A stretch of DNA of 64,000 nt from Stutzerimonas stutzeri (GCF_024448695.1 NZ_JAMOHY010000003.1:186001-250000), one strand, 5' to 3'. Numbered from the stretch's first letter, positions 19,787 to 30,356 are shown. Notes: generated by a model not told the origin, from the sequence alone. Numbers and translations are program-made.

Positions 19787-21292
19787 TCAGCCGGCCTGGC
19801 TTCCCGGTCGGTACTGCAGCGCTTCCGCCAGATGCTGGCGGCCGATGGCGGCGGTTGCCTCGAGGTCGGCCAGCGTGCGCGAAACCTTGAGGATTCGGTG
19901 CGCGGCTCGCAAGGACAGCCCCAGACGTTCGCAGGCGCGCTCCAGCCATTGCTGGTCTTCGCCGTCCAGTACGCAATGAAGTCGCAGCCCGGCCAGATCG
20001 AGGAAGGCATTGGCGCAGCCCTGGCGATCCTGCTGAATGCGCCTGGCGCGCGCCACGACGGCCGCGACCGTTGCGCTGCTTTCGCTCGTTGGCGGCGTGG
20101 CGTTGAGCGAGGTGGCTTCACGGGCCACGGTCAGGTGCAGGTCGATGCGGTCGAGCAGGGGCCCGGAGAGCTTGCCGCGGTAGCGCTGGATCTGGTCTGG
20201 CGTGCAGCGACAGCGACCGCGACCGCTGGGGTCGCCAAGGTAGCCGCAAGGGCAAGGGTTCATTGCCGCTACCAGTTGGAAACGTGCCGGAAAGCGCACC
20301 CGGTCGCGGGCGCGGGCGATCACGATATGGCCGCTTTCCAGCGGTTCGCGCAGGACCTCGAGTACCTTGCGGTCGAACTCCGGCAGTTCATCGAGAAACA
20401 GTACGCCCTGATGCGCAAGGGTAATCTCGCCCGGTTGTGGGCGGCTGCCGCCACCCACCAGCGCCGGCCCGGATGCACTGTGATGGGGCTGGCGAAAAGG
20501 TCGTTGTGGCCAGTGTTCGAGCGGTGACTGGCTGGCTACCGACTGGATGGCCGCCACTTCCAGCGCTTCCTGCTCCTCCAGCGGTGGCAGCAGGCCGGGC
20601 AGGCGACTGGCCAGCAGCGTCTTGCCGGTACCGGGTGGGCCACTGAACAGCAGGTTGTGAGCGCCTGCTGCGGCGATCAACAGGCCACGCTTGGCGGACA
20701 GCTGCCCCTGGACATCGGCAAGATCGGGATATGGCAGTATCTGTCGCAGCAGCCCCTGGGCCTGATAGGCAGCGATGGGCGTCTGGCCACTGAAATGTGC
20801 GGCGACTTCCAGCAGATGCTCTGCCGCGTAGACCGTAAGCCCCGAAGCGAGGCTGGCTTCTTCGGCATTGGCCCGTGGTACCAACAGGGCCCGACCCGCT
20901 GCGCGTGCTGCGAGAGCGGCAGGCAGCACGCCTTGTACCGGGCGCAATGCACCAGAAAGCGCCAGCTCACCCAGGCATTCGATGCCGTCCAGGCCGTTAG
21001 CCGGGATTTGTGCGCTGGCAGCAAGAATGCCCAGAGCGATGGATAGGTCGAAACGACCACCGTCCTTGGGCAGGTCGGCAGGGGCGAGGTTGAGGGTGAT
21101 GCGTCGCGCGGGAAAGTCGAAGCCGGAGGTCAGGATGGCACTGCGCACGCGGTCCTTGCTTTCCTTCACGGCTGTTTCCGGCAGGCCGACCAGGGTCAAC
21201 GAAGGCAGGCCGTTGGCAAGATGCGCCTCGAGCGTAACGGATGGTGCTTCCACACCCACCTGGGCGCGGCTGTGGACGATGGCCAGGGACAT
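19787..21292 (-). CDS. comM: ComM/YifB Mg-chelatase-like AAA+ helicase
   Basis: A 501-residue protein. The N-terminal Lon-protease-like ChlI domain (LVGLPETAVKESKDRVRSA) precedes an AAA+ core with Walker A SGPPGTGKT at 217-225, HHSAS, and VLFLDELPEF (Walker B). A Cys-rich insert (NPCPCGYLG, CRCTPDQIQRY) and a C-terminal Mg-chelatase domain follow. ComM is a hexameric helicase that drives branch migration of incoming DNA during natural transformation, which fits the naturally transformable P. stutzeri group. Confidence 0.92.
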   Translation of the reverse strand: MSLAIVHSRAQVGVEAPSVTLEAHLANGLPSLTLVGLPETAVKESKDRVRSAILTSGFDFPARRITLNLAPADLPKDGGRFDLSIALGILAASAQIPANGLDGIECLGELALSGALRPVQGVLPAALAARAAGRALLVPRANAEEASLASGLTVYAAEHLLEVAAHFSGQTPIAAYQAQGLLRQILPYPDLADVQGQLSAKRGLLIAAAGAHNLLFSGPPGTGKTLLASRLPGLLPPLEEQEALEVAAIQSVASQSPLEHWPQRPFRQPHHSASGPALVGGGSRPQPGEITLAHQGVLFLDELPEFDRKVLEVLREPLESGHIVIARARDRVRFPARFQLVAAMNPCPCGYLGDPSGRGRCRCTPDQIQRYRGKLSGPLLDRIDLHLTVAREATSLNATPPTSESSATVAAVVARARRIQQDRQGCANAFLDLAGLRLHCVLDGEDQQWLERACERLGLSLRAAHRILKVSRTLADLEATAAIGRQHLAEALQYRPGSQAG

Positions 21293-21324
21293 TCGATCAC
21301 TCCTTGATCGTGTCGCCGCTGCAA

Positions 21325-21588
21325 CTACCCGGCGGTAGGCGGCGTAAGTTTTTCTTCCAGTTCGGCAACCTTGGCCTCAAGTGCTTCGAGGCGCGCGCGC
21401 GTGCGTGCCAGAACCAGCATCTGGCCATCAAATTCATCGCGGCTGACCACGTCGAGCTTGCTCAGGGCACCCTGCAGGATGGCCTTGAAGCGGGCTTCGA
21501 TTTCAGCGTTCGGCAAGGGCGTTGCGCCATTGAGCAGGCGCGAGGCCTGGGAGCCGATGGCGTCGAGAAGAGTTTTGGGCGGGAACAT
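21325..21588 (-). CDS. ubiK: UbiK-like accessory factor (BMFP/YqiC family)
   Basis: An 87-residue protein. An N-terminal amphipathic part (FPPKTLLDAIGSQASRLL) is followed by a helical linker and a C-terminal coiled coil (LARTRARLEALEAKVAELEEKL). UbiK assists aerobic ubiquinone synthesis and binds lipid through its first helix. Start at ATG 21588, giving the family N-terminus MFPP. It lies upstream of comM on the same strand and divergent from glnK. Confidence 0.85.
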   Translation of the reverse strand: MFPPKTLLDAIGSQASRLLNGATPLPNAEIEARFKAILQGALSKLDVVSRDEFDGQMLVLARTRARLEALEAKVAELEEKLTPPTAG

Positions 21589-21763
21589 GGCATCACCTGT
21601 TTCTGAGCGGCAGGCAGTGTAACACGCCCGCCCGTAGCTGCTTTTTGCGGTCATGCACGATTAGCGGGCACGGCTGCGTGCACGCGGTTCGATCTGGTGC
21701 ACGGGTGCGCTTGGCAGGCATTCATTCAGCCTTGAGGCCCGAGCAATAGGGCTTTCGAGGAGT

Positions 21764-21779
21764 TGGCATTGATTCTGCT
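21764..21779 (+). promoter_or_regulatory. Candidate sigma-54 promoter for glnK
   Basis: TGGCATTGATTCTGCT keeps the invariant GG (-24) and GC (-12) with the required 10-bp spacing, about 190 bp before glnK. Two GTGCAC half-sites at 21678 and 21697 lie 60-90 bp upstream, a distance suited to an NtrC-like activator, although the spacing is not the classical NtrC site. NtrC/RpoN control of glnK-amtB is established for proteobacteria. Confidence 0.5.
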
Positions 21780-21951
21780 TGGCTTGTTGTGGCGCACGCA
21801 TCAACGGGATGGTGCACAGGTGATTCGGGATGTTTTGCCAGAGCGGCGAAAAGTGTCGGGACGTTGCCGGATTACAGCGGCGCGTTACAAGAGCCAGACA
21901 CTGAGCTTAGACTTGTCCTCGGGTTCGTACTTCTGGGGCAAGTCCACCTAA

Positions 21952-22305
<354 letters not shown>

Positions 22306-22344
22306 GCCAAGCCCACCGAACCCCACGCCCCAGGAGTGAACACT

Positions 22345-22620
22345 ATGACTCTGCGAAAGATCGCAGGGCTAGGAGCCCTTTTGTCCCTGCAAACCCCAGG
22401 CTCGCGCCTGACGCAGGAGACAACGCTCGACTCAGGCGACATGCCACGGATGCACTCGGCCATCGGTCCGCTGCCGTTCGTGGCCATCCCCGGCCTGACG
22501 AGCGCCCTCTGCACGGTCGCCTCAGATGGCGTAGGTGCCTCTGCCGGTTGCCGCAGCCGCCTGGCTGATGTCCTCTTTTCCTTCATTCGCGCCGGCATTC
22601 CCATCCGCGGTTCGACGTAG
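22345..22620 (+). pseudogene. amtB1: Remnant of a first ammonium transporter gene (amtB1), N-terminus only
   Basis: ATG 22345 has an intact AGGAG site, and the first 15 codons (MTLRKIAGLGALLSL) are those of the usual pseudomonad AmtB signal region. After that the resemblance fades. LDSGDMPRM and VAIPGL still align with the family's LNSGDTAWM and MTIPGLAL, then nothing matches, and the frame stops after 91 codons. No membrane segments survive. Position directly behind glnK is that of amtB1 in P. stutzeri A1501, where amtB1 and amtB2 are tandem. A working full-length channel would be over 400 residues. It could also be read as an unrelated small ORF, but the matching start argues against that. 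Confidence 0.65.
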
Positions 22621-22775
22621 CGCAGCTACGCCAGGCGCACTGGCGAGCGCAGCAAATCCGATTTTCAAGAGTACGAACCCCCGGAGTCAGCACCGGGGTC
22701 TGGGGCCGGCTTGCCGCAGAAAGCGGCTGAGCGGCGACCGAACGGCGCGAGATGCGCGACAGCAAGAGGTGACAC

Positions 22776-24029
22776 ATGGACAGCACAGCTTTGATACCCG
22801 TCCAGTATGGACTCGATACTTTCTACTTCGTGATATGCGGCGCCCTGGTGATGTGGATGGCGGCTGGTTTTGCCATGCTCGAATCCGGCCTGGTACGGGC
22901 GAAGAACACCGCTGAAATTCTCACCAAGAACATCGTGCTGTATTCGGTGGCGTCGATCATGTATCTGCTGATCGGCTACTACATCATGTACTCGAGCCCC
23001 GAGGGAGGCATCCTGCCGAGCCTGGGCTTTCTGATCGGCGACGAGCATGCGGTGGATGTCGTGGCCGCTGGCGGTGAGGATGCACCTTACTACTCCGCAC
23101 GTGCCGACTTCTTCTTCCAGATCGTGTTCGCCGCGACCTGCATGTCGGTAGTCTCCGGCGCGGTGGCCGAACGCATGAAGCTCTGGGCCTTTATCGCCTT
23201 CGCGGTGGTGATGACCGGCTTCATCTATCCGGTTCAGGGCTTCTGGAAATGGGGCGGCGGCTTCCTTGATGCTGCAGGCTTCCTCGATTTCGCAGGCTCA
23301 GGCATCGTGCACATGGCCGGCGCTACCGCTGCTTTGGCCGGTGTCCTGCTGCTTGGCGCACGCAAGGGCAAGTACGGTCCGAATGGCCAGATCAACGCCA
23401 TCCCCGGTGCCAACATGCCGCTGGCGACCCTCGGTACTTTCATCTTGTGGATGGGCTGGTTCGGCTTCAACGGTGGCTCGCAGCTGCGCATGAGCACCAT
23501 CGAGGACGCCAACGCCGTCGCCCAGGTCTTTACCAACACCAACATGGCGGCTGCCGGTGGCCTGGTTGCGGCGCTGATCACCTCGCGTCTGCTGTTCGGC
23601 AAGTCCGACCTGACCATGATTCTCAACGGCGCCCTGGCCGGCCTGGTGGCCATCACCGCTGAGCCCCTGACCCCGACGGCGCTGCAGGCCGTGCTGATCG
23701 GTGGCGTGGGTGGCGTGCTGGTGGTGTTCAGCATCCTCGGCATGGACAAGCTCAAGCTTGATGACCCTGTCGGTGCCATTTCGGTGCACGGGGTGGCCGG
23801 TATCTGGGGTGTCCTGATCGTTCCGGCGACCAATGCCGATGCCAGTTTCGCGGCGCAGCTGCTGGGCGTGGCCTGCATCTTTGCCTGGGTGTTCATCGCC
23901 AGCCTGATTGTCTGGAGCATCATCAAGGCCGTCATGGGGCTGCGGGTTAGCGCAGAAGAAGAATACGAGGGCGTGGATATCGTCGAGTGCGGTCTTGAAG
24001 CCTACCCGGAGTTCACTAACAAGAAGTGA
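22776..24029 (+). CDS. amtB2: Ammonium transporter (AmtB2)
   Basis: A 417-residue channel with about eleven membrane helices. Family signatures are [38 protein letters not shown] (first pore His), the NTNMAAAGG stretch and [10 protein letters not shown] (second pore His). A short cytoplasmic tail ([20 protein letters not shown]) is the expected GlnK contact. It begins [19 protein letters not shown] without the cleaved leader of classical AmtB, marking the second Amt subtype. With amtB1 decayed it is the only intact ammonium channel of this locus. Confidence 0.92.
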   Translation: MDSTALIPVQYGLDTFYFVICGALVMWMAAGFAMLESGLVRAKNTAEILTKNIVLYSVASIMYLLIGYYIMYSSPEGGILPSLGFLIGDEHAVDVVAAGGEDAPYYSARADFFFQIVFAATCMSVVSGAVAERMKLWAFIAFAVVMTGFIYPVQGFWKWGGGFLDAAGFLDFAGSGIVHMAGATAALAGVLLLGARKGKYGPNGQINAIPGANMPLATLGTFILWMGWFGFNGGSQLRMSTIEDANAVAQVFTNTNMAAAGGLVAALITSRLLFGKSDLTMILNGALAGLVAITAEPLTPTALQAVLIGGVGGVLVVFSILGMDKLKLDDPVGAISVHGVAGIWGVLIVPATNADASFAAQLLGVACIFAWVFIASLIVWSIIKAVMGLRVSAEEEYEGVDIVECGLEAYPEFTNKK

Positions 24030-24043
24030 TTCTCGAGTCACCG

Positions 24044-24070
24044 ACAAGGGCGCCTTTCGGCGCCCTTTGT
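24044..24070 (+). terminator. Terminator after amtB2
   Basis: ACAAGGGCGCC, loop TTT, then CGGCGCCCTTTGT followed by TTTTT. A strong intrinsic terminator directly behind amtB2. Confidence 0.88.
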
Positions 24071-24124
24071 TTTTTCTGGCGCCGCGCTAGAATGCGCGCG
24101 TTCAGTTGCAAGGGCGCTTTCGAC

Positions 24125-24550
24125 ATGTGGCAACAGACGACCATCACGTTGCGCTCGCGACCACGGGGCTTTCATCTGATCACCGATGAGCTGCTCGCGG
24201 CGCTGCCGGAACTGCAGCAATGCCGGGTTGGTCTGTTACACCTGTGGCTGCGGCACACCTCGGCTTCGTTGACCGTCAACGAGAATGCCGACGCTGCAGT
24301 CCCGCGTGATTTCGAGCGCTTCTTCAATCAGCTGGTGCCGCAGGGGACGGGTGGTTACGAGCATGATTACGAAGGGCCGGACGATTTGCCTGCACACTTC
24401 AAGGCCAGCCTGCTGGGCTGCCAGTTGAGTGTGCCGGTGGCACAAGGAAGATTGGCGCTGGGCACCTGGCAGGGCATCTATCTCGGTGAGCACCGGGACC
24501 AGGGCGGCCCGCGGCAGGTGATCGCAACGTTGCACGGGATGGCGAGTTGA
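24125..24550 (+). CDS. yjbQ: YjbQ family protein (UPF0047, secondary thiamine-phosphate synthase activity)
   Basis: A 141-residue single-domain protein with the family motifs [31 protein letters not shown] and [13 protein letters not shown]. Members are trimeric beta-barrels with conserved His residues and show weak thiamine phosphate synthase activity in vitro; the physiological role is not settled. The start at ATG 24125 gives the family length. Confidence 0.85.
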   Translation: MWQQTTITLRSRPRGFHLITDELLAALPELQQCRVGLLHLWLRHTSASLTVNENADAAVPRDFERFFNQLVPQGTGGYEHDYEGPDDLPAHFKASLLGCQLSVPVAQGRLALGTWQGIYLGEHRDQGGPRQVIATLHGMAS

Positions 24551-24624
24551 ATTTTTTCTTGCGGTGGCCAAGGGCGCGCATCGCTGGGCTATAACTTATC
24601 GCTGGCTAGGCATGAGGTTGGAAC

Positions 24625-24957
24625 ATGAGCGAAGAAGAATTAGAACAAGACGATCTGGACGTGGGCGAGGAGGATGACGGAGAAGAGCTGGGCGCAGCCG
24701 AAGACGGTGACGACAGCGACGACCACGAAGGCACCGACAGCGAGCGCGCCACGCCAACGCCGAAAAAGGCCAAGGCCAAGGCAGCAGACCCCGAGGAATT
24801 GCCCAGTCTGGAAGCCAAACAGCGCGAACGCGATGAGCTGGCGCGGGCCATGGAAGAATACCTGGCGCGTGGTGGTCGGGTGCAGGAGGTCGAGCCCAAT
24901 GTGGTAGCCGACCCTCCGAAGAAGCCGGACAGCAAGTACGGCAGCCGGCCTATCTGA
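24625..24957 (+). CDS. sutA: Small acidic RNA polymerase-associated regulator SutA
   Basis: A 110-residue protein. Its first half is extremely acidic (Glu/Asp clusters from residue 3 to 40), followed by a Lys/Ala patch, a short helix (EAKQRERDELARAMEEYLARGG) and a conserved tail NVVADPPKKPDSKYGSRPI. This layout matches P. aeruginosa SutA, which binds RNA polymerase and raises expression of housekeeping genes in slow-growing cells. Recognition is from memory of the conserved ends. Confidence 0.85.
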   Translation: MSEEELEQDDLDVGEEDDGEELGAAEDGDDSDDHEGTDSERATPTPKKAKAKAADPEELPSLEAKQRERDELARAMEEYLARGGRVQEVEPNVVADPPKKPDSKYGSRPI

Positions 24958-25033
24958 TCGGAGCGGTGAAACGCGGATGACGGGCGGGGCAACTGGACGC
25001 TTCGCCAGTAGCGCTCCAGGCTTCATCCCATGG

Positions 25034-25065
25034 AGCCCAGCTTCAATCAGTTGCTGGGCTTTTTC
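25034..25065 (+). terminator. Terminator after sutA
   Basis: AGCCCAGC, 11-base loop, GCTGGGCT, then TTTTC. A convincing intrinsic terminator between sutA and the convergent HAD gene. Confidence 0.8.
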
Positions 25066-25139
25066 GTGTGCGATTAGCCGGTTGCTCCCGTCTTGTCTCA
25101 CCCGGTGGACAAGGGCGCAAAGTCCGAATGAATTCGGCC

Positions 25140-25844
25140 TTACGGCTTGCGCCAGTTGTCGAGCAGCGCCGGCAGTTCCGCCAGATTGGTGATGACTGCA
25201 TCCGGTTGTCCGCCAGCCTGCTGCCACGGTCCGCCGCCGGGATTGAACCAGATCGCGCGCATGCCGGCCCGTTGTGCGCCGCCGATGTCGTCGCTCGGGT
25301 GATCGCCGATATGCACGGCATGTTCGGCTGCGACGCCGGCCCGTTTGAGCGCTTCGCAGAAGGGGCGCGGATCGGGTTTGCCGACGCCCAGCTCCTCGGC
25401 GCAGAGCGTAAAATCGAAATAATCGGCCAGCCCCAGGCGGCGCACGTCGGCGTTACCGTTGGTCAGTACGCCGAGGGTGTAATGGTTGGCCAGCTGCTCC
25501 AGAGTCGGATGCACCTCGGGAAACAGCTGCACTGCATGCCGTGCTTCGAGAAACACCTCAAAGGCCTGCTCGGCAAGCTCGCGCGCTTCGCCGTGCGGAT
25601 AGCCGGCGCCTTCCAGAGCGTTGCAGAGCACGCGCCGGCGCAGCTCGCTGATGCGGTGGCGCAATTCCGGCTGCGCGTCCAGCAATGTGTGGCGGATGGC
25701 GCTCAGCGCCTCGATGGAATAATCGTTGAGTTCGGGTGTGTGCCGGGCCAGCCACTCGCGCAGAGTGAGTTCGGCGCTGTGCAGTACGGGGCGCACGTCC
25801 CAGAGTGTGTCGTCCAGATCGAAGGTGATCAGCCGGATGCTCAT
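25140..25844 (-). CDS. HAD-superfamily phosphatase (YigB-like)
   Basis: A 234-residue HAD-IA hydrolase. Motif I is FDLDDTLWD (nucleophile Asp9, acid/base Asp11), motif [11 protein letters not shown], motif [11 protein letters not shown], and motif [16 protein letters not shown]. coli yigB, next to xerC, dephosphorylates the riboflavin precursor and FMN; the same order (dapF, DUF484/yigA, xerC, HAD) is seen here. It overlaps xerC by 4 bp, indicating translational coupling. Substrate inferred from synteny. Confidence 0.87.
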   Translation of the reverse strand: MSIRLITFDLDDTLWDVRPVLHSAELTLREWLARHTPELNDYSIEALSAIRHTLLDAQPELRHRISELRRRVLCNALEGAGYPHGEARELAEQAFEVFLEARHAVQLFPEVHPTLEQLANHYTLGVLTNGNADVRRLGLADYFDFTLCAEELGVGKPDPRPFCEALKRAGVAAEHAVHIGDHPSDDIGGAQRAGMRAIWFNPGGGPWQQAGGQPDAVITNLAELPALLDNWRKP

Positions 25845-26740
25845 GGTTCACTGTCCTGCTTGCGCTTGGCGCGGGGGTGCGCCTGATCGTAGACCTTGGC
25901 CAGGTGCTGAAAATCCAGGTGGGTGTAGATCTGTGTCGTACCGATATCGGCATGTCCGAGCAGATCCTGCACCGAGCGTAGGTCTTGTGAGGATTCCAGC
26001 ATATGGCTGGCGAAACTGTGCCTGAGCATGTGCGGATGCAGGTGCTGGCCCAGCTCGCGCACACCGGCCTGACGCACCCGCAACTGCACTGCACGCGCGC
26101 CAAGGCGGCGACCCTGCTGGCTGACGAACACGGCACCATCGACAGGATTGCTCAGGGCGCGCAGCGGCAACCAGACCTGCAGCGCCTCACGCGCCTTGCG
26201 TCCTACGGGCAGCACACGCGCCTTGTTGCCCTTGCCGTGAACTTGCACCAGGCCCGCCGGCAGGTCGAGCTGATCAAGGTTCAGGCCGACCAGTTCCGAC
26301 AGGCGCAAGCCTGAGGAATAAAACAGTTCCAGCATGGCTTGGTCACGATGGCCGATGAAGTCGTCTTCGATGCCGCCATCGAGCAACTGCATCGCCCGGT
26401 CGGTATCCAGCAGCCGGGGTAGACGCCTTTCGCCCTTCGGCGCGGAGATACCCGCTGCCGGGTCGTGGCTGCAGCGACCTTCCTGATTCAGATAGCGAAA
26501 CAGCCCGCGCAGCGATGACAACAGCCGCGCCAGGCTGCGGCTGGACAGCCCCTGTCGATGCTGATCGGCAATCAACTGGCGGACATGGTGGGGCTTGAGT
26601 TCGGTCCACTGCTGCACTTGCTGCCGCTCGCAGTAGTCGACCACCTTGAGCAGATCGCGGCGGTAGCCGTCCAGCGTGTGCGGTGATACTTGACGTTCGC
26701 TGCGCAGATGCTGGAAATAGGCGTCGAGGTCGGTTTGCAT
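25841..26740 (-). CDS. xerC: Site-specific tyrosine recombinase XerC
   Basis: A 299-residue tyrosine recombinase. SAM-like N-terminal domain, then the complete catalytic set Arg146, Lys170, His237, Arg240, His263 and Tyr272. With XerD it resolves chromosome dimers at dif. The start at ATG 26740 ([10 protein letters not shown]) gives the standard length; the upstream open frame runs into an intergenic repeat. Part of the lysA-dapF-DUF484-xerC-HAD operon. Confidence 0.95.
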   Translation of the reverse strand: MQTDLDAYFQHLRSERQVSPHTLDGYRRDLLKVVDYCERQQVQQWTELKPHHVRQLIADQHRQGLSSRSLARLLSSLRGLFRYLNQEGRCSHDPAAGISAPKGERRLPRLLDTDRAMQLLDGGIEDDFIGHRDQAMLELFYSSGLRLSELVGLNLDQLDLPAGLVQVHGKGNKARVLPVGRKAREALQVWLPLRALSNPVDGAVFVSQQGRRLGARAVQLRVRQAGVRELGQHLHPHMLRHSFASHMLESSQDLRSVQDLLGHADIGTTQIYTHLDFQHLAKVYDQAHPRAKRKQDSEP

Positions 26741-26748
26741 CGGGCTTC

Positions 26749-26823
26749 CGTAGGTCGGGTCATGCTTCACCGACCCGGCGGGCAGGGTCGTGGTGAATGT
26801 AAAAAACGACACCCCGCCCTACG
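26749..26823. repeat. Palindromic intergenic repeat, divergent variant
   Basis: A 75-bp element beginning CGTAGGTCGGGTCATGCTTC and ending CCCCGCCCTACG. It resembles the copies at 15382 and 17576 in its ends and in the GCTTCACC core but has a GTCGGGT arm. It sits inside the dapF operon, between DUF484 and xerC. Confidence 0.6.
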
Positions 26824-26839
26824 TTTGCTTGCAGCCGTT

Positions 26840-27535
26840 CTAGCGTACCGACCGCAGTGGTGAGGAGAAACGGGGCAGAACGCGGGTCAGTATCTCTGCG
26901 ATATACCCCAGAAACAGGGTGCCGAGCGAGCTCTTGTAATGCTGCGGGTCGCGGCTACCGATGGCCAGAATGCCCTGCTGCTGATTGAGCGTGACCACTG
27001 CCGCGGAACCGATCTCCTTGCTGGCTTCTTCACCGAAGAGAAAAGCCAGTTCATGCGGGCGCAGTACGCCGCAGATCGTCTTGCCGCCGGCCAGCAGGCC
27101 GCCAATGGCCTGTTGCGCTTCAGCCTGACTGACGCTGCGGCCAACCGACAGCGGAGTTTCACTGAACAGGATCAGGCTGACGAAAGGCACCTGGAACTCA
27201 TGGCGCAGACTTTCGTCCACCGCGCCGATGACATCTTCCAGGCTGCCAGCGTCGAGCAGGTCGAGCACCAGGCGACGGGTCTTGTCGAACAGCCGGTCGT
27301 TGTCGCGTGCCACGTCCATCAGTTGCGACAGACGATGGCGCATCTCGATGTTGCGCTCGCGCAGCAGCTTCACCTGGCGCTCCACCAGGGAGACGGCGCC
27401 TCCCGGCAGATGCGGAATGCGCAGCTCGGGAATCAGCTCGTCGTGATCGACGAAGAACTCCGGATGAGCGCTCAAATAGGCTGCGACGGCTTCGGCATCG
27501 GGCAGCGGCGGCTTGTTCTGGTTCTGCTCGGTCAT
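26840..27535 (-). CDS. DUF484 family protein (GAF-like, YigA homolog)
   Basis: A 231-residue protein. The N-terminal segment ([37 protein letters not shown]) is the DUF484 hallmark. A coiled-coil stretch follows ([33 protein letters not shown]) and then a GAF-like domain. The function is unknown, but it is constantly found between dapF and xerC. Its ATG overlaps the dapF stop by 4 bp. Confidence 0.88.
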   Translation of the reverse strand: MTEQNQNKPPLPDAEAVAAYLSAHPEFFVDHDELIPELRIPHLPGGAVSLVERQVKLLRERNIEMRHRLSQLMDVARDNDRLFDKTRRLVLDLLDAGSLEDVIGAVDESLRHEFQVPFVSLILFSETPLSVGRSVSQAEAQQAIGGLLAGGKTICGVLRPHELAFLFGEEASKEIGSAAVVTLNQQQGILAIGSRDPQHYKSSLGTLFLGYIAEILTRVLPRFSSPLRSVR

Positions 27536-28362
27536 AGGCGAACCTGTCCTTCAAAAACGCGTACGGCGGGGCCGGTCATGATAACGGGCTGTCCGGAACC
27601 TGCCCATTCGATGGACAAACGGCCACCGGGAAGATCGATCTGCACGGGTGAATCCATCCAGCCCTGGCGAATCGCGGCGACGGCCGCGGCGCAGGCGCCG
27701 GTACCGCAGGCCTGGGTTTCGCCCGCGCCGCGTTCCCAGACGCGCAGTCGGGCATGCTGGCGGTCGACGACCTGCAGGAAGCCGGCGTTGACCCGCTGCG
27801 GAAAGCGCGGATGGTGCTCGATCTTCGGCCCCAGCGCATGTACCGGTGCGTTGTCGATATCGCTCACGCGCAGTACAGCGTGAGGATTGCCCATGGAAAT
27901 CGCAGCGATTTCCAGTTGCTCGCCATCGACGTTCAGCGGGTAGCTGTGCGCCTCTGTATCGGCCTGAAACGGAATCTCACCTGGGACCAGTCGCGGCGGC
28001 CCCATGTCGACACTGATCTGGCCGTCGGCACGCAGGTTCAGCTCGATGATGCCGGCCTTCGTCTCGACGCGTATCCGGCGCTTGGCCGTCAGCCGCTTGT
28101 CCAGCACGAAGCGGGCGAAACAGCGCGCGCCGTTGCCGCATTGCTCCACTTCCGAGCCGTCGGCATTGAAGATGCGGTAGCGGAAGTCGACATCGGGGTT
28201 GTGCGGTGGCTCGACCAACAGCAGCTGGTCGAAGCCCACGCCAGTGTGCCGGTCACCCCATTGCCGGGCATGCTTGGGCTGAATGTGCGCGTGCTGGCTG
28301 ATCAGGTCGATGACCATGAAGTCATTGCCCAGCCCGTGCATCTTGGTGAAGCGCAAAAGCAT
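27532..28362 (-). CDS. dapF: Diaminopimelate epimerase
   Basis: A 276-residue enzyme with the two catalytic cysteines Cys75 ([11 protein letters not shown]) and Cys219 ([10 protein letters not shown]). It converts LL- to meso-diaminopimelate for lysine and peptidoglycan. The start at 28362 ([15 protein letters not shown]) is the family start. It lies 10 bp behind lysA. Confidence 0.95.
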   Translation of the reverse strand: MLLRFTKMHGLGNDFMVIDLISQHAHIQPKHARQWGDRHTGVGFDQLLLVEPPHNPDVDFRYRIFNADGSEVEQCGNGARCFARFVLDKRLTAKRRIRVETKAGIIELNLRADGQISVDMGPPRLVPGEIPFQADTEAHSYPLNVDGEQLEIAAISMGNPHAVLRVSDIDNAPVHALGPKIEHHPRFPQRVNAGFLQVVDRQHARLRVWERGAGETQACGTGACAAAVAAIRQGWMDSPVQIDLPGGRLSIEWAGSGQPVIMTGPAVRVFEGQVRL

Positions 28363-28372
28363 CGTGTCGGCC

Positions 28373-29620
28373 TCAGGCGGGCAGCAGGCTTTCGCCAGCA
28401 TAGAGCTCCTGCACGCTTTCGCGGCGGCGCACTTCAAAAGCCTGATCACCGTCCACCAGCACCTCGGCGGCACGGCCGCGGGTGTTGTAGTTGGAACTCA
28501 TGACAAAGCCATAGGCGCCAGCTGAGCGCACGGCCAGCAGATCGCCTTCGGCCAGGGCCAGCTCGCGGTCCTTGGCGAGGAAATCCCCGGTTTCGCAGAT
28601 CGGCCCGACGATGTCGTACGGACGGCTCTTGCCTTCGCGTGGCTGCACCGGCACCACGTCCATCCAGGCCTGGTACAGCGCCGGGCGGATCAGGTCGTTC
28701 ATCGCCGCATCGACGATGGCGAAATCCTTGTGTTCGGTGTGCTTGAGGTATTCCACGCGTGTCAGCAGCACGCCGGCGTTGGCCACGATGGAGCGACCCG
28801 GCTCGAATACCAGTGCCAGCTCGCGGCCTTCTACGCGCTGGCGCACGGCCTTGATGTAGTCGCCGGCCAGCGGTGGCTGCTCGTCGCGGTAGCGCACGCC
28901 GAGGCCGCCGCCCAGATCCAGGTGGCGAATATGGATGCCACGCTCGGCAAGGCGATCGATCAGGCCCAGCAGCCGGTCCAGTGCATCGAGGAAGGGCGGC
29001 AGGGTGGTGAGCTGCGAGCCGATATGGCAATCGACGCCGACCACTTCCAGGTTGCTCAGCTCATTGGCGCGGGCATAGACGGCCTCGGCATCTGCGATGG
29101 CGATGCCGAACTTGTTTTCCTTGAGCCCGGTGGAAATGTACGGATGGGTACCGGCGTCGACGTCCGGGTTGACCCGCAGCGATACAGGCGCGACGAGATC
29201 GAGCTCGGCGGCGACCTGCTGCAGGCGCTCGAGCTCATCGGTGGACTCGACGTTGAAGCAGTGCACGCCGACTTCCAGCGCGCGGCGCATGTCGTCACGG
29301 GTCTTGCCGACGCCGGAGAAGACGATGCGCTCCGGTTTGCCACCAGCCGCCAGGACGCGCTCAAGTTCGCCGCGCGAAACGATGTCAAAGCCGGCACCCA
29401 GGCGCGCCAGTACGTTGAGCACGCCGAGGTTGGAGTTGGCTTTCACTGCGAAGCAGACCAGATGCGGCATGCCCGCGAGGGCATCGGCATAGGCCCGGTA
29501 CTGCGCCTCGATATGCGCGCGGGAATAGACGTAGGTAGGGGTGCCGAAGCGCTGCGCGAGAGCAGGCAGTGCCACGCCCTCCGCGAAGAGTTGACCGTCG
29601 CGGTACGAGAAGGCCTCCAT
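28373..29620 (-). CDS. lysA: Diaminopimelate decarboxylase
   Basis: A 415-residue fold-type III PLP enzyme. Lys60 in [13 protein letters not shown] forms the Schiff base; [19 protein letters not shown] and the C-terminal CETGDF segment are canonical. It makes L-lysine from meso-DAP, the step after DapF in the same operon. Confidence 0.95.
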   Translation of the reverse strand: MEAFSYRDGQLFAEGVALPALAQRFGTPTYVYSRAHIEAQYRAYADALAGMPHLVCFAVKANSNLGVLNVLARLGAGFDIVSRGELERVLAAGGKPERIVFSGVGKTRDDMRRALEVGVHCFNVESTDELERLQQVAAELDLVAPVSLRVNPDVDAGTHPYISTGLKENKFGIAIADAEAVYARANELSNLEVVGVDCHIGSQLTTLPPFLDALDRLLGLIDRLAERGIHIRHLDLGGGLGVRYRDEQPPLAGDYIKAVRQRVEGRELALVFEPGRSIVANAGVLLTRVEYLKHTEHKDFAIVDAAMNDLIRPALYQAWMDVVPVQPREGKSRPYDIVGPICETGDFLAKDRELALAEGDLLAVRSAGAYGFVMSSNYNTRGRAAEVLVDGDQAFEVRRRESVQELYAGESLLPA

Positions 29621-29632
29621 GGTGATGCCTCC

Positions 29633-29773
29633 TTACAGTTCGAATCGGTCTTTGGAGCGTTCTTTGACGGTGGCTTCGTCATCCGGCAGATACAGCGGGC
29701 CTTTCTGCCCGCAGCCGGCGAGCACGGAGCCCAGCATGGCAAGGGCGACAAGAGGAAGCAGCAGACGCTTCAT
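29633..29773 (-). CDS. lptM: LptM (YifL/LppL) small lipoprotein
   Basis: A 46-residue lipoprotein: [14 protein letters not shown] leader, lipobox VLAGC with Cys21, and the family box [11 protein letters not shown] right after it. In E. coli LptM assists maturation of the LPS translocon LptDE. It is found before lysA throughout pseudomonads (lppL, PA5276) and is first in this operon, 12 bp upstream of lysA. Confidence 0.9.
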   Translation of the reverse strand: MKRLLLPLVALAMLGSVLAGCGQKGPLYLPDDEATVKERSKDRFEL

Positions 29774-29922
29774 GGGAAGAAATCCTTGAAAAAACGAATG
29801 CGGCGAGTATACCCAGCGCTCGGTGGATTGCCTATGTGAGCGGGCAGTCGCGCAGCAGGCCTGATAAGCTCGCCGGCGTATCGCGGCTTAGGACCGCCAT
29901 TTATTCAGCAGGAAAACGACCC

Positions 29923-30255
29923 ATGAGCCTTAGCGAAGCGCGCTTCCATGACCTTGTCGATGCGGTGCAGGAAGAAATCGAGGATGTGTTCGACCACAGC
30001 GGTATGGATGTCGATCTGGAGAATTCGGGAGGCGTGCTGACCGTGCGTTTTGAAAGCGGCAGCCAGCTGATCTTCAGTCGCCAGCCCTCACTGCGCCAAC
30101 TCTGGGTTGCCGCCCGCTCGGGTGGTTTCCATTTCGACTATGATGATGCCGCTGCGTTGTGGATCTGCGACGCCAACGATGAGCGTCTGGGCGAGCTGCT
30201 GACCCGGGTGGTACTGGAGCAGGGCGGCGAGGCGCTTGAGTTCGAGGATCTCTGA
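29923..30255 (+). CDS. cyaY: Frataxin-like iron protein CyaY
   Basis: A 110-residue frataxin fold. The acidic first helix (EARFHDLVDAVQEEIEDVFD) is followed by sheet strands with VLTVRFESGSQLIFSRQ and LRQLWVAARSGGFHFDY. It binds iron and modulates IscS-dependent Fe-S assembly. The start at ATG 29923 follows AGGAAAACGACCC and gives the family length. Divergent from lptM. Confidence 0.92.
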   Translation: MSLSEARFHDLVDAVQEEIEDVFDHSGMDVDLENSGGVLTVRFESGSQLIFSRQPSLRQLWVAARSGGFHFDYDDAAALWICDANDERLGELLTRVVLEQGGEALEFEDL

Positions 30256-30327
30256 AGCTTCTGCGCTGGCGCCGCGAGCCGACCCACTTGCTTATTTAAT
30301 AGGCTGTGATAGGGTCTGTTCAGGTTT

Positions 30328-30356
30328 AAAAACCCCGCCTTAGGGCGGGGTTTTTG
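30328..30356 (+). terminator. Terminator after cyaY
   Basis: AAAAACCCCGCC, short loop, GGGCGGGGTTTTT: a strong intrinsic terminator, about 70 bp behind cyaY and before rnk. Confidence 0.88.
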
